A DNA stretch of 64,000 bases from positions 34,287-98,286 of the forward strand of contig DASZOC010000066.1 in assembly GCA_035550975.1 (NCBI GenBank). The letters run 5' to 3'. The notes below the pieces were generated by a model. The model worked only from the letters and a program-made list of their open reading frames with translations. It did no database searches and had not been told where the DNA came from. Position numbers and translations under genes: made by a program. The DNA comes from DASZOC01 sp035550975. GTDB taxonomy: Bacteria > Actinomycetota > CADDZG01 > WHSQ01. The number at the start of each line of letters is the position of its first letter. Position 1 is the stretch's first letter. Below, piece after piece: positions 1-8,058 of this stretch.

Positions 1-679
<679 letters not shown>

Positions 680-730
680 CCTTGCCTCCTACGGGTCATC
701 CGTCGGCCGTCGTCTAGCCTTACTCGTGCC

Positions 731-753
731 GGACCCGTGGTCCGAGCGGACCC
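731..753. promoter_or_regulatory. candidate operator: three alternating GGACC/GGTCC half-sites
   Basis: Between two divergent genes the sequence reads GGACC-CGT-GGTCC-GAGC-GGACC. The first two half-sites form one palindrome (731-743). The last two form a second, perfect 14-base palindrome GGTCCG-AG-CGGACC (739-752). Interleaved dyads of this kind are typical of TetR- or MarR-type repressor operators, but no regulator gene is adjacent, so function is inferred from symmetry and position only. Confidence 0.4.
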
Positions 754-800
754 TAGCCGGGACGGGGAACATTTCTAGAGGCCGGCCGGAGAGGATGTAG

Positions 801-1838
801 ATGGACACGATGCTCGCGGCTCGCTTCTCGGCGGCGGACAAGGCTCTCGACCTGCGCGAGGTCCCGGTCCCTCGGCCGGGCCCCCTCGACGTCGTGGTCC
901 GGGTAGACGCATGCGGGATCTGTCTATCGGACGTCCACCTGATCGACGGCTCGATACCTCCGGTGGTCCCCGAGGTCATCCCGGGCCACGAGAGTTTCGG
1001 AACGGTTGCGGACGCGGGCGACCTCGTGACGGGCTGGTCGGAAGGCCAGCGGGTGACGGTAGCCGGGGGCAGGAACTGCGGGCGCTGCGACCGGTGCCGG
1101 ACCGGCCGGCCCGAGGACTGCACCGCGTTCGAGATCATGGGCTTCCATTACGACGGCGCGTGGGCCGAATACGTGTCGGTCCCGTACCACGTGCTGTCGC
1201 CCGTCCCTGACGGCATCGCCCCCGAGCAAGCGGCGATCCTCGCCGACGCGGTGGCGACGCCGTATGCAGCGTTGAAAGATCGCGCGCAGCTCGGTGCAGG
1301 CGAAACCGTCGGGCTGTGGGGGATAGGGGGCCTCGGCACGCACGCGGTACAGCTCGCTCGCTTGATGGGAGCGGCGACGGTCGTCGCCGTCGACCCCTTG
1401 TCGAGCGCCCGCGACCGCGCGCTAGCTCTCGGCGCAGACGCCGCGTTCGACCCCCGCACGGACGACCTCCGGATGAAGATCGCGGAGGTGACCGACGGGG
1501 GACTGGACGTCGCCGTGGACCTCGTCGGCGCGAATGCCGTGATCAGCCAGTGCGTGTCCTGCCTCGGACGCGGGGGCCGCGCCGTCATGGTGGGGCTCTC
1601 GATGGAGCCGATCGCGCTGGAGCCGAGCTTGTTGTTCGGCGTGCTCAGCCACTCCGTGCTGGGACACCTCGGCTACGACAAGCGCCACCTCGACGAGCTC
1701 GTGGCGCTGCTGGCGGCGGGACGGCTCGATCTCTCCGGCTCGATCTCCGACGTGATGCCGCTTACGGAGGTCGGCGAAGGCGTCCGCCGGCTTGCGGAGA
1801 AGGAGGGCGATCCCGTGAGGTTGATCGTGACGCCCTAG
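801..1838 (+). CDS. zinc-dependent medium-chain alcohol dehydrogenase
   Basis: NAD(P)-dependent oxidation of an alcohol (or reduction of an aldehyde) by the MDR superfamily, 345 residues, the usual length. Catalytic zinc ligands are Cys41 (ACGICLSD) and His63-Glu64 (PGHE). The structural zinc loop has the four cysteines Cys93, 96, 99 and 107. The Rossmann fold begins with GLWGIGGLG around residue 172. The ATG at 801 has GGAGAGG at a good distance. Its stop shares the palindrome CTAG with the stop of the convergent acyl-CoA ligase. Proximity to acyl-CoA enzymes suggests a role in fatty alcohol/aldehyde or aromatic acid breakdown, but the substrate is not determined. Confidence 0.93.
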   Translation: MDTMLAARFSAADKALDLREVPVPRPGPLDVVVRVDACGICLSDVHLIDGSIPPVVPEVIPGHESFGTVADAGDLVTGWSEGQRVTVAGGRNCGRCDRCRTGRPEDCTAFEIMGFHYDGAWAEYVSVPYHVLSPVPDGIAPEQAAILADAVATPYAALKDRAQLGAGETVGLWGIGGLGTHAVQLARLMGAATVVAVDPLSSARDRALALGADAAFDPRTDDLRMKIAEVTDGGLDVAVDLVGANAVISQCVSCLGRGGRAVMVGLSMEPIALEPSLLFGVLSHSVLGHLGYDKRHLDELVALLAAGRLDLSGSISDVMPLTEVGEGVRRLAEKEGDPVRLIVTP

Positions 1839-3352
1839 AGCAGCGTCCGGATCTTCTTGCGGTCGACCTTGAACACCGGCGTCAACGGGACGCTGTCGAC
1901 CACTCGAACCTCGCGCGGATACTTGTACTTGCCGAGCCGTTCCTTCGCGAACGCGACCAGCTCGTCCGGCGAGGCTTCATGTCCCGGATTCAGTTGCACG
2001 AACGCGACCACCTCTTCACCCATGACGGGGTCTGGCTTTCCAACCACGCCGGCAACGCCCACCGCGGGATGCTCGAGCAGCGCGTCCTCGACGTCACGCG
2101 GGAAGACGTTGAAGCCTCCGCGCAGGATCAGGTCCTTCTTGCGGTCGAGGATGTAGAGGAGGCCGTCTTCGGTCATCTTCCCGATGTCGCCGGTGTGGAA
2201 CCACCCGTCGCGGATGGCTTCTCTCGTCGCTTCTTCTGCGCGCCAGTAGCCGCGCATGACGGCCTTGGAACGACAGCAGATCTCGCCGACTTCGCCGGCG
2301 GGCAAAGCGTCGCCGTCTTCATCGACGATCTTGATCTCGAAGCCGGGATTAGCTTTGCCGACAGAGGCTATGTCCGCTCCCTCCGCGGGCGTCACGGTCA
2401 TGCTGGCCGAGGTCTCGGTCAATCCATAACCCTGCCGGATCGTGACGCTCGGAACGCGCCGTTCGAACTCCTGTGCGATGTCCCTCGACAGCGGAGATGC
2501 GCCGGAGACTATGTAGCGCAACGAGGTTAGGTCGTAGTCCTCCAACGGCGCCGCGAGCAGGATCTGCAGCATCGTCGGGACCATCGGGCTCACCTGGACC
2601 TTGTGGTCCTGGACGAGCTGCAACCAGCCGGTCGGGTCGAACCACGTCATCAGCACCGCCTCGCCGGGCTCCTCCGAGTGCATGCCGACGACCGTCACGA
2701 TCAGACCGAACGAGTGTGACAGCGGGAGCGCGACGAGCGACTTCGTGATGCCTTCGACATGCGACGCTTCGTAGGAGCACTTCCCGCCCCACCACAGGTT
2801 CTCGTGGCTGAGCATCACGCCCTTGGCGTGGCCCGTCGTTCCGCCGGTGTACATCAACGCCGCGAGATCGTCATCCGCGCGCGGCACGATGTCACCGGCG
2901 GCGGCTGCTTCGAGGCTCGCGAGCGAGACGACCGATCCTTCGTCGTCGCCGGTCGACGCGATCCAACGCAGCGAACCGACGCCCTCGGCAGCGGTCTGTA
3001 CCGTCGGGAGGAACTCCGGTGTGGTGATGACCCCGGCGGCTTCGGAATCCTCGAGGATGTGCCTGAGGTCGCCGGCCGACAACAGGAATATCGCAGGGGT
3101 GATGACCGCTCCGGCCCGCCACAACGCACCGTACGAGATGCCGACCTCGGGCCCGTTCGCCATCATCACGACGATGCGGTCACCGGGTTCGACCCCCAGC
3201 TCCCTCAGCCCGGTCGACAGGTGCTTGGACCTATCTGCCAGCTGACCCGAGGTGAACGTCTGTCCTTCCCAGTGCAATACGGGACGGTCACCGTGACGCT
3301 CGAGCGCCTGCTCGCCCAGGCGCGCGAGGTTGTGCGTCCCCAACTCCGTCAC
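1835..3352 (-). CDS. class I adenylate-forming acyl-CoA ligase
   Basis: Activates a carboxylic acid with ATP to an acyl-adenylate and transfers it to CoA. It has 505 residues with all core motifs: the P-loop YTGGTTGHAKG (168-178), the A5 motif GYGLTETSASM, the hinge/aspartate motif GWFHTGDIG, and the DRKKDLILRGGFNVFP region. The C-terminal catalytic lysine lies in TPVFKVDRKK (Lys495), where the usual PxGK glycine is phenylalanine, a mild oddity. It is tail-to-tail with the alcohol dehydrogenase (4-base overlap) and starts 4 bases after the stop of the upstream receiver-domain gene on the same strand, so the two are probably cotranscribed. Chain-length preference is unknown. Confidence 0.93.
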   Translation of the reverse strand: MTELGTHNLARLGEQALERHGDRPVLHWEGQTFTSGQLADRSKHLSTGLRELGVEPGDRIVVMMANGPEVGISYGALWRAGAVITPAIFLLSAGDLRHILEDSEAAGVITTPEFLPTVQTAAEGVGSLRWIASTGDDEGSVVSLASLEAAAAGDIVPRADDDLAALMYTGGTTGHAKGVMLSHENLWWGGKCSYEASHVEGITKSLVALPLSHSFGLIVTVVGMHSEEPGEAVLMTWFDPTGWLQLVQDHKVQVSPMVPTMLQILLAAPLEDYDLTSLRYIVSGASPLSRDIAQEFERRVPSVTIRQGYGLTETSASMTVTPAEGADIASVGKANPGFEIKIVDEDGDALPAGEVGEICCRSKAVMRGYWRAEEATREAIRDGWFHTGDIGKMTEDGLLYILDRKKDLILRGGFNVFPRDVEDALLEHPAVGVAGVVGKPDPVMGEEVVAFVQLNPGHEASPDELVAFAKERLGKYKYPREVRVVDSVPLTPVFKVDRKKIRTLL

Positions 3353-3356
3353 CGCG

Positions 3357-3770
3357 CTACCCCCGACACAGGTTCCACAGCGTCTGGCTGATCTCTCCTA
3401 GTGCAACCCCCTTCTGCAGGTACGTCTCGGCGCCGAGGCCGATCGCTTTCTCTGCCATCCGTTCCGCGTCGAACCCCGAAAGGACGACGATCTTCGTGCC
3501 GGGCGAGGCCTCTTTGATCAGCGGGATGGCCTCGAGGCCGTCCATTACCGGCATCGCGAGGTCCAAGATGACCGCTTCCGGTTGCTCTTCGCGGGCCATC
3601 TCGACTGCTTCGGCTCCGTTGGTGGCTTCACCGACGACTTCCAGGCGACTGTCGGTCAGATACATCTTCAAGAGGAGACGGATGTCCGGCGCGTCATCCG
3701 CGATGAGCACGCGAAGCGCCGCATCTGCAGGCGCGTTCATGCTCATGTCGATCCCGTCCGCGCATGACAT
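3357..3770 (-). CDS. single-domain response regulator (CheY-like receiver)
   Basis: A phospho-acceptor receiver domain with no output domain, 137 residues. The acidic pair is Asp25-Asp26, the phospho-acceptor is Asp70 in LDLAMPVMDG, the switch residue is Ser98 (VLSG) and the conserved lysine is Lys120 (LQKG). Possible later starts are ATG codons for residues 9 and 11; none has a strong ribosome site, so the exact start is uncertain. It lies directly upstream of the acyl-CoA ligase on the same strand. No partner histidine kinase is adjacent; the nearest in the window is at about 50-52 kb, with no evidence linking them. Confidence 0.9.
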   Translation of the reverse strand: MSCADGIDMSMNAPADAALRVLIADDAPDIRLLLKMYLTDSRLEVVGEATNGAEAVEMAREEQPEAVILDLAMPVMDGLEAIPLIKEASPGTKIVVLSGFDAERMAEKAIGLGAETYLQKGVALGEISQTLWNLCRG

Positions 3771-3898
3771 GCCATCGGACAGGGTCCGGCGATGTCCGTC
3801 CGCACTCCCGCTCCTGAGTTAGCCCCGTCGATCGAGGGGTACGACGGATGTCGGTCCACCCCTGCAACACGGTTTTTTCGCGTAGGCGCCTGTTGTGT

Positions 3899-4564
3899 TC
3901 AGCAGCCGATGCCTCGGACCCGCGCAACGCCGTCGAGCAGTTGCCAGATCGCCTCGGCGCCGCTCCTCGCACCCGATTCGGCATCGGCCCGGGCGGCATC
4001 GTCCGTCGCGATCTGATCGATCGCAGCGGCCATGTCGTTGGAGTGCTCGACGTCGAGCTCTCCGTGGAGCTCGAAGTACCCCGCGCCCCCGCCGTCGATC
4101 CCGTAGTGGTCTCTCAATCCTGCGACCTTCGTCTCGGCTACGGCCGGCGTCTGAGACTCGTAGCCGTAGAGCATCCCGAGCGCGAAGGCGGGGGAGGCAA
4201 CCGCGCTTGCAGACCGGAAGGACTCGACACACGACCGTGTCTCCGCGACGGCGTCACTGCTTCTGACGGTGGTCTCGTCCAGTCCGAGCGCCTGCGCGAA
4301 ATCGAGCCACAGCTGCGGGTGGTCGCCGTCGCGCTCGTCGGCGAGGTTCGTGAGGATCGTGTCGCGCACCGGCCCCGCCGGTACGCGCCGGGAGACCGTC
4401 TCGAGGTAGCCGGGGAACGCCTCGACCTGGCGCCAGTACTGCGTCGAATAGAAGGCGAGGTCGTCGACAGTCAACGTTCCTGCGGCCCACGCCTCGTAGA
4501 ACGGGTGCGCGAGCAGTGGTCTGGTCGCGGTCGCGCGGTCGAGCCGGGCCTGCAACGGCGTCAT
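3899..4564 (-). CDS. CADD/PqqC-like di-metal oxygenase, candidate p-aminobenzoate synthase
   Basis: 221 residues of the heme-oxygenase/TenA fold, closest in motif pattern to the CADD family. Metal ligands expected for that family are visible: Glu77 and His82 (ADERDGDHPQLW, two residues shorter than usual), Glu136 (YGYESQTP), and His167/Asp171/His174 (YFELHGELDVEH). Chlamydial CADD makes p-aminobenzoate by sacrificing one of its own tyrosines. Residues matching its Tyr27, Tyr141, Lys152 and Tyr170 are present here as Tyr23 (HPFYEAW), Tyr135, Lys146 and Tyr163. A folate role is therefore plausible though not shown. The ATG at 4564 is preceded by GAGGG. The gene stands alone, with 128 bases to the next gene on its strand. 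Confidence 0.8.
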   Translation of the reverse strand: MTPLQARLDRATATRPLLAHPFYEAWAAGTLTVDDLAFYSTQYWRQVEAFPGYLETVSRRVPAGPVRDTILTNLADERDGDHPQLWLDFAQALGLDETTVRSSDAVAETRSCVESFRSASAVASPAFALGMLYGYESQTPAVAETKVAGLRDHYGIDGGGAGYFELHGELDVEHSNDMAAAIDQIATDDAARADAESGARSGAEAIWQLLDGVARVRGIGC

Positions 4565-4705
4565 AGGGAGTCCCTCCTCGTGCGTGGACGTTTCAGGCGG
4601 GCGACCTTACTCGTTCCACCGGGGAGCTACTGCTCGGATCTCGCCGCGTGGAGCGACCGCGCGCGACCCCTACCGCGTCCTCGCCGATTGCGTGCTCGAG
4701 ATGGC

Positions 4706-4915
4706 CTAACTACTCTGCAATCTCCTGAGCGGAGCGACGTCCTCCTCGAGACACACGACGAGGTTCTCGATGCTGCTCATGGCCGCTTCGAGTAGGCGCT
4801 TCTTCATGCGCTCGTCGAGACGGTCCCAATGCGCGAGGACGGTCGAAACCGATCCGCGCGCGACGGTGAGAGACGCCTCTCGCCGGTCGAGGTTGTGCTC
4901 GTCGACCTCCATCAT
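4706..4915 (-). CDS. small helical protein of unknown function (69 aa)
   Basis: A 69-residue acidic, probably all-helical protein with no recognised domain. Its start is a double ATG (4915 and 4912) with GGAGG four to seven bases upstream, which favours real translation. It contains no cysteine pair apart from one Cys in its C-terminal half and no membrane segment. It is divergent from the cupredoxin lipoprotein gene, with about 95 bases between the starts. The ribosome site and the codon pattern are the only evidence, and I cannot assign a role. Confidence 0.6.
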   Translation of the reverse strand: MMEVDEHNLDRREASLTVARGSVSTVLAHWDRLDERMKKRLLEAAMSSIENLVVCLEEDVAPLRRLQSS

Positions 4916-5009
4916 CGCCTCCGATCCGTGTCCGCCTCCTAATCCTTTCCAGCTGCTGCCTGGGCAAACCTGGCAGATGACCGTGCCGGGCCCGGTGGAG
5001 GATGGGGGC

Positions 5010-7001
5010 GTGACGCTGACCGCACCCGTCCGCCGGATCCTGTTGCTGGGCGCCGCGGTTGCCTGCCTCGGGCTCCTCGGCGCCTGCGCCGGCGACGACG
5101 ACACCGGCGCCGTCTTCCTCGACATGCGCGACAACTTCTTCACCCGCGAGGTGACTCGTGTACCGGTGGGCGCGGGAGTCGTCTTCCGCAACGCCGGCAT
5201 CAGCCCGCACAACGCGATCGCGGTCGACGGCTCCTGGTCGACCGTCGATGCGTTGCGACGCGATGACATGCAACCGGGTGACGAGACCACGATCACGATG
5301 GACGAAGAGGGCGTCTACCGTTTCTTCTGCAGCTTCCACGGCACCGAGGCCGGCGATGGCATGGCGGCGGTCCTGGTCGTCGGCGATGCACGTTTCTCGG
5401 CCACCGAAGAAGAACGCGCGCAGCTCGTCGTCTCCGAAGCGAGCGGCCGGACGCTCGTGGTCGACCCTGCGCGCACGGCCACGGCGCCGGGCGGCCCCCG
5501 CTACGCAACGATCCAGCGTGCCGTCGACGCCGCTCGGCCGGGTGACCTCGTGCTCGTCACTCCCGGGACCTACGAAGAAGAGGTGACCGTCGACGTCCCC
5601 TCCGTAACGATCAGGGGCACCGATCGCAACGAGGTGATCATCGACGGTCGATTCGAGCGAGCGAACGGGATCCAGGTATTCGCAGACGGAGTGGTGCTGG
5701 AGAACATGACTGCACGCGACCACATCCTCAACGGCTTCTTCTGGTCGGGAGTCGAGGGTTACCGCGGCTCTTACCTGACCGCGGTCAACAACGCCGACTA
5801 CGGGATCTACGCGTTCGATTCGGTCGACGGGGTCTTCGAGCACTCGTACGCGTCGGGCTCGCCCGACTCCGGCTTCTACATCGGGCAGTGCTACCCCTGC
5901 CGCGCCATCATCAACGGAGTCATCGCGGTCGGGAACTCGCTCGGCTACTCGGGGACGAACGCGGGCGGTGACCTCTATATCGTGAACTCCGCGTGGTTCC
6001 ACAACCGCGCCGGCATCGTTCCGAACACCCTCGATTCCGAGCTGTTGCCTCCACAGCGCGACACGGTCATCGCCGGCAACTTCATCTGGGCGAATGACCA
6101 GACCGGCCCGGTCGCGAAAGAAGGGACGTTCGCTGCTTACGGGAACGGGGTCGTCCTCGCCGGCGGAGTCGGCAACCACGTGCACCACAATTTCATCACG
6201 GACCATCGCAAGCACGGCGTCCTCGTCACGCCGAACCTCGACGAGAACTTCTGGTTCTCGTCCGGCAACGTCATCCGCGACAACGTGATCCGCCGCTCCG
6301 GCGTCGCCGATCTCGCGCTTGCCGGACCTGCCGGCGAAGGCAACTGCTTCGAAGACAACACGTTCGGGATCTCGGCTCCGTTCGGTCTCGAGATGCTCCA
6401 CGGGTGCCGCGGGCTCCGGCTTCCCCTCGGGTGGGACGTGTCGTCGTCGATGCGCACGATCGGCTTGCAGGCGGAGGGCCCCGACGGGCCGGTGCCGATG
6501 GACGAAGTAGCGGCCCAACCCGTGGAACCGCTGGACCACCCGGATCTTCCCGGAGGTCGCGGTGCCCCGGTTCGACCTGCGGTCGACGTCTTCGCCGGAT
6601 ATGGCCTCGACGCGTCGCAGGTCGGGTTCCCGGAGAGGAAGACACTTGTCAGCTACGACATCGACGACGAAGGAGTGGCCGTGGAGACGTTGGCAGGATC
6701 CGGTCCCAACGCATTTCAGCTGGTGTTCAACCTCTACGGGTACCTCTTGCCGTTCGTGCTCTACGCGGCGTGGACGTCGCTCGCCTTCTGGGACCTCGCG
6801 CGCCGGGAGCAGGCTTCGAAGGCGTCGAAGCTGGCGTGGATCGCGGCCATCCTCCTGGTCCCGTTCGTCGGGGTCATCGCCTACCACGCCCTGGGTCGCT
6901 CGTCGATCCCGGGCTGGCTGCGCGCGGCGGTCGTAGGCGGCGGCCTGATCGCGTACCTGCTGGTCCTGGGCGTGGCCAGCCTCGCCGGCGGCATCATCTG
7001 A
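5010..7001 (+). CDS. lipoprotein: cupredoxin + right-handed beta-helix + PLDc_N-like membrane tail
   Basis: 663 residues. The GTG at 5010 is chosen because GGAGG lies 8 bases upstream and it gives a lipoprotein signal ending in the lipobox LGAC (Cys26). An ATG at 4977 is the alternative. Residues about 33-125 form a plastocyanin-like domain with a type 1 copper set: His67 (SPHN), Cys107 and His110 (FFCSFHG), Met118 (GDGM). Residues about 150-470 are parallel beta-helix repeats of the NosD/pectate-lyase type, beginning at YATIQRAVDAARPGD. The last 110 residues hold three membrane segments, including a PLDc_N-like stretch (ILLVPFVGVIAYHALGRS). It is probably a surface-anchored copper protein. 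Electron transfer or copper handling is inferred, and carbohydrate binding by the helix is possible. Confidence 0.85.
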   Translation: MTLTAPVRRILLLGAAVACLGLLGACAGDDDTGAVFLDMRDNFFTREVTRVPVGAGVVFRNAGISPHNAIAVDGSWSTVDALRRDDMQPGDETTITMDEEGVYRFFCSFHGTEAGDGMAAVLVVGDARFSATEEERAQLVVSEASGRTLVVDPARTATAPGGPRYATIQRAVDAARPGDLVLVTPGTYEEEVTVDVPSVTIRGTDRNEVIIDGRFERANGIQVFADGVVLENMTARDHILNGFFWSGVEGYRGSYLTAVNNADYGIYAFDSVDGVFEHSYASGSPDSGFYIGQCYPCRAIINGVIAVGNSLGYSGTNAGGDLYIVNSAWFHNRAGIVPNTLDSELLPPQRDTVIAGNFIWANDQTGPVAKEGTFAAYGNGVVLAGGVGNHVHHNFITDHRKHGVLVTPNLDENFWFSSGNVIRDNVIRRSGVADLALAGPAGEGNCFEDNTFGISAPFGLEMLHGCRGLRLPLGWDVSSSMRTIGLQAEGPDGPVPMDEVAAQPVEPLDHPDLPGGRGAPVRPAVDVFAGYGLDASQVGFPERKTLVSYDIDDEGVAVETLAGSGPNAFQLVFNLYGYLLPFVLYAAWTSLAFWDLARREQASKASKLAWIAAILLVPFVGVIAYHALGRSSIPGWLRAAVVGGGLIAYLLVLGVASLAGGII

Positions 7002-7044
7002 TCGGTTTGATTGCAGCGGGCGCGGGGTGGGTAGGGTCGGCCGC

Positions 7045-8058
7045 GTGAAGGTCGGTCTGGTTCTCGGCGGCGGTGGCATCGTCGGGATGGGGTATCACGC
7101 CGGCGCGCTCAAGGCGCTGGACGACTTCGGCGTGGACGTAGGCGCGGCCGACGTCCTCGTCGGGACGAGCGCCGGCTCGGTCATGGCGGCCTATCTCGCC
7201 ATCGGGTGGACGCCGGACGATTTCGTCGACTACGCCCACGGGCGGCATCCGGACGTCGCGAAGGAGAACGGGGCCCAGCTCGATGTGTTCGTCCCGTTAT
7301 GGAGCAACCGTCTCGAACGCCTGAGCAGGGGGATCGGCTCTGCTTTCGCGGTCGCTGCTTCCCGCGGATACGTGAACCGCATCGCGCGAGGGCGTGTCCC
7401 CGCGCCGGTGCTTCGCCGGCGGTTCCCCGCAGGGATGTTCTCTACCACCGAGACGCGTCTGCGCCTGCAAGAAGACCTGCCCGAGGAGTGGCCGCGCCGC
7501 GACGTCTACCTGTGCGCTGCCGATATGTACAGCGGTGAACGCGTCGTGTTCGGCCACCCTGACGCGCCGCCGGCGACGTTCCCCGACGCGGTCCTTGCGT
7601 CGACCGCGATCCCCGGCGTGTTCCCGCCGGTGAAGATCGGCGACCGTCAGTACGTCGACGGCGGGATAGTCAGCGCGAGCTCCGTCGATGTCGCGGTCGC
7701 CGCCGGGTGCGACGCGATCATCTGCATCGCACCACTCGGGTACCGCAACGAGGGCGGCATCGCCGAGCCGAAGCTGTGGGCGCCGATGTTGATGCGGTCC
7801 CTCTTCGCGTGGACGCTGCGCCGTGAGGTGAACGACGCGCGGGCGCGAGGTGTCGACGTTCTGGTGATCCGCCCGTGGGCGACCGATCTGCGCGAGCTGG
7901 GGACGAACTCGATGCGCAACATCGACCGCGTCGCGATCGTCGAGTTGTCGCGTGCTAGTGCGGCGCGTGTGCTCGACCTAGAGAACGAACACCCCGCGCT
8001 CGTGGCAGCGCTCCGTCATGCCAGGGAGACGAGGTCCAGGAGGTCGTCGCTCCAGTAG
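7045..8058 (+). CDS. patatin-like phospholipase/esterase
   Basis: Serine hydrolase with the patatin Ser-Asp dyad, 337 residues from the GTG at 7045. The oxyanion motif is GGGGIVG (8-14), the nucleophile Ser42 lies in GTSAG and the acid Asp205 in VDGG, in the correct order for the family. The GTG at 7045 is preferred because GGGTAGGG lies about 8 bases upstream and the protein then begins right at the first strand. A GTG at 7027 would add six residues. No signal peptide is seen, so it is likely cytoplasmic or peripheral on the inner membrane face. It starts 43 bases after the cupredoxin gene and overlaps the convergent ABC-F gene by 43 bases. Confidence 0.9.
   Translation: MKVGLVLGGGGIVGMGYHAGALKALDDFGVDVGAADVLVGTSAGSVMAAYLAIGWTPDDFVDYAHGRHPDVAKENGAQLDVFVPLWSNRLERLSRGIGSAFAVAASRGYVNRIARGRVPAPVLRRRFPAGMFSTTETRLRLQEDLPEEWPRRDVYLCAADMYSGERVVFGHPDAPPATFPDAVLASTAIPGVFPPVKIGDRQYVDGGIVSASSVDVAVAAGCDAIICIAPLGYRNEGGIAEPKLWAPMLMRSLFAWTLRREVNDARARGVDVLVIRPWATDLRELGTNSMRNIDRVAIVELSRASAARVLDLENEHPALVAALRHARETRSRRSSLQ

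Noticed and set aside
3771..3898. Possible tRNA or small RNA gene in the gap between the CADD-like and receiver genes
   Set aside because: No cloverleaf or conserved T-loop could be traced; only a short imperfect GC repeat is present.
4710..7079. 789-codon open frame on the minus strand opposite the cupredoxin/beta-helix gene
   Set aside because: Arg/Asp/Val-rich translation without domains; the + strand gene has a lipobox, copper ligands and a ribosome site. Antisense frames stay open by chance at this GC content.
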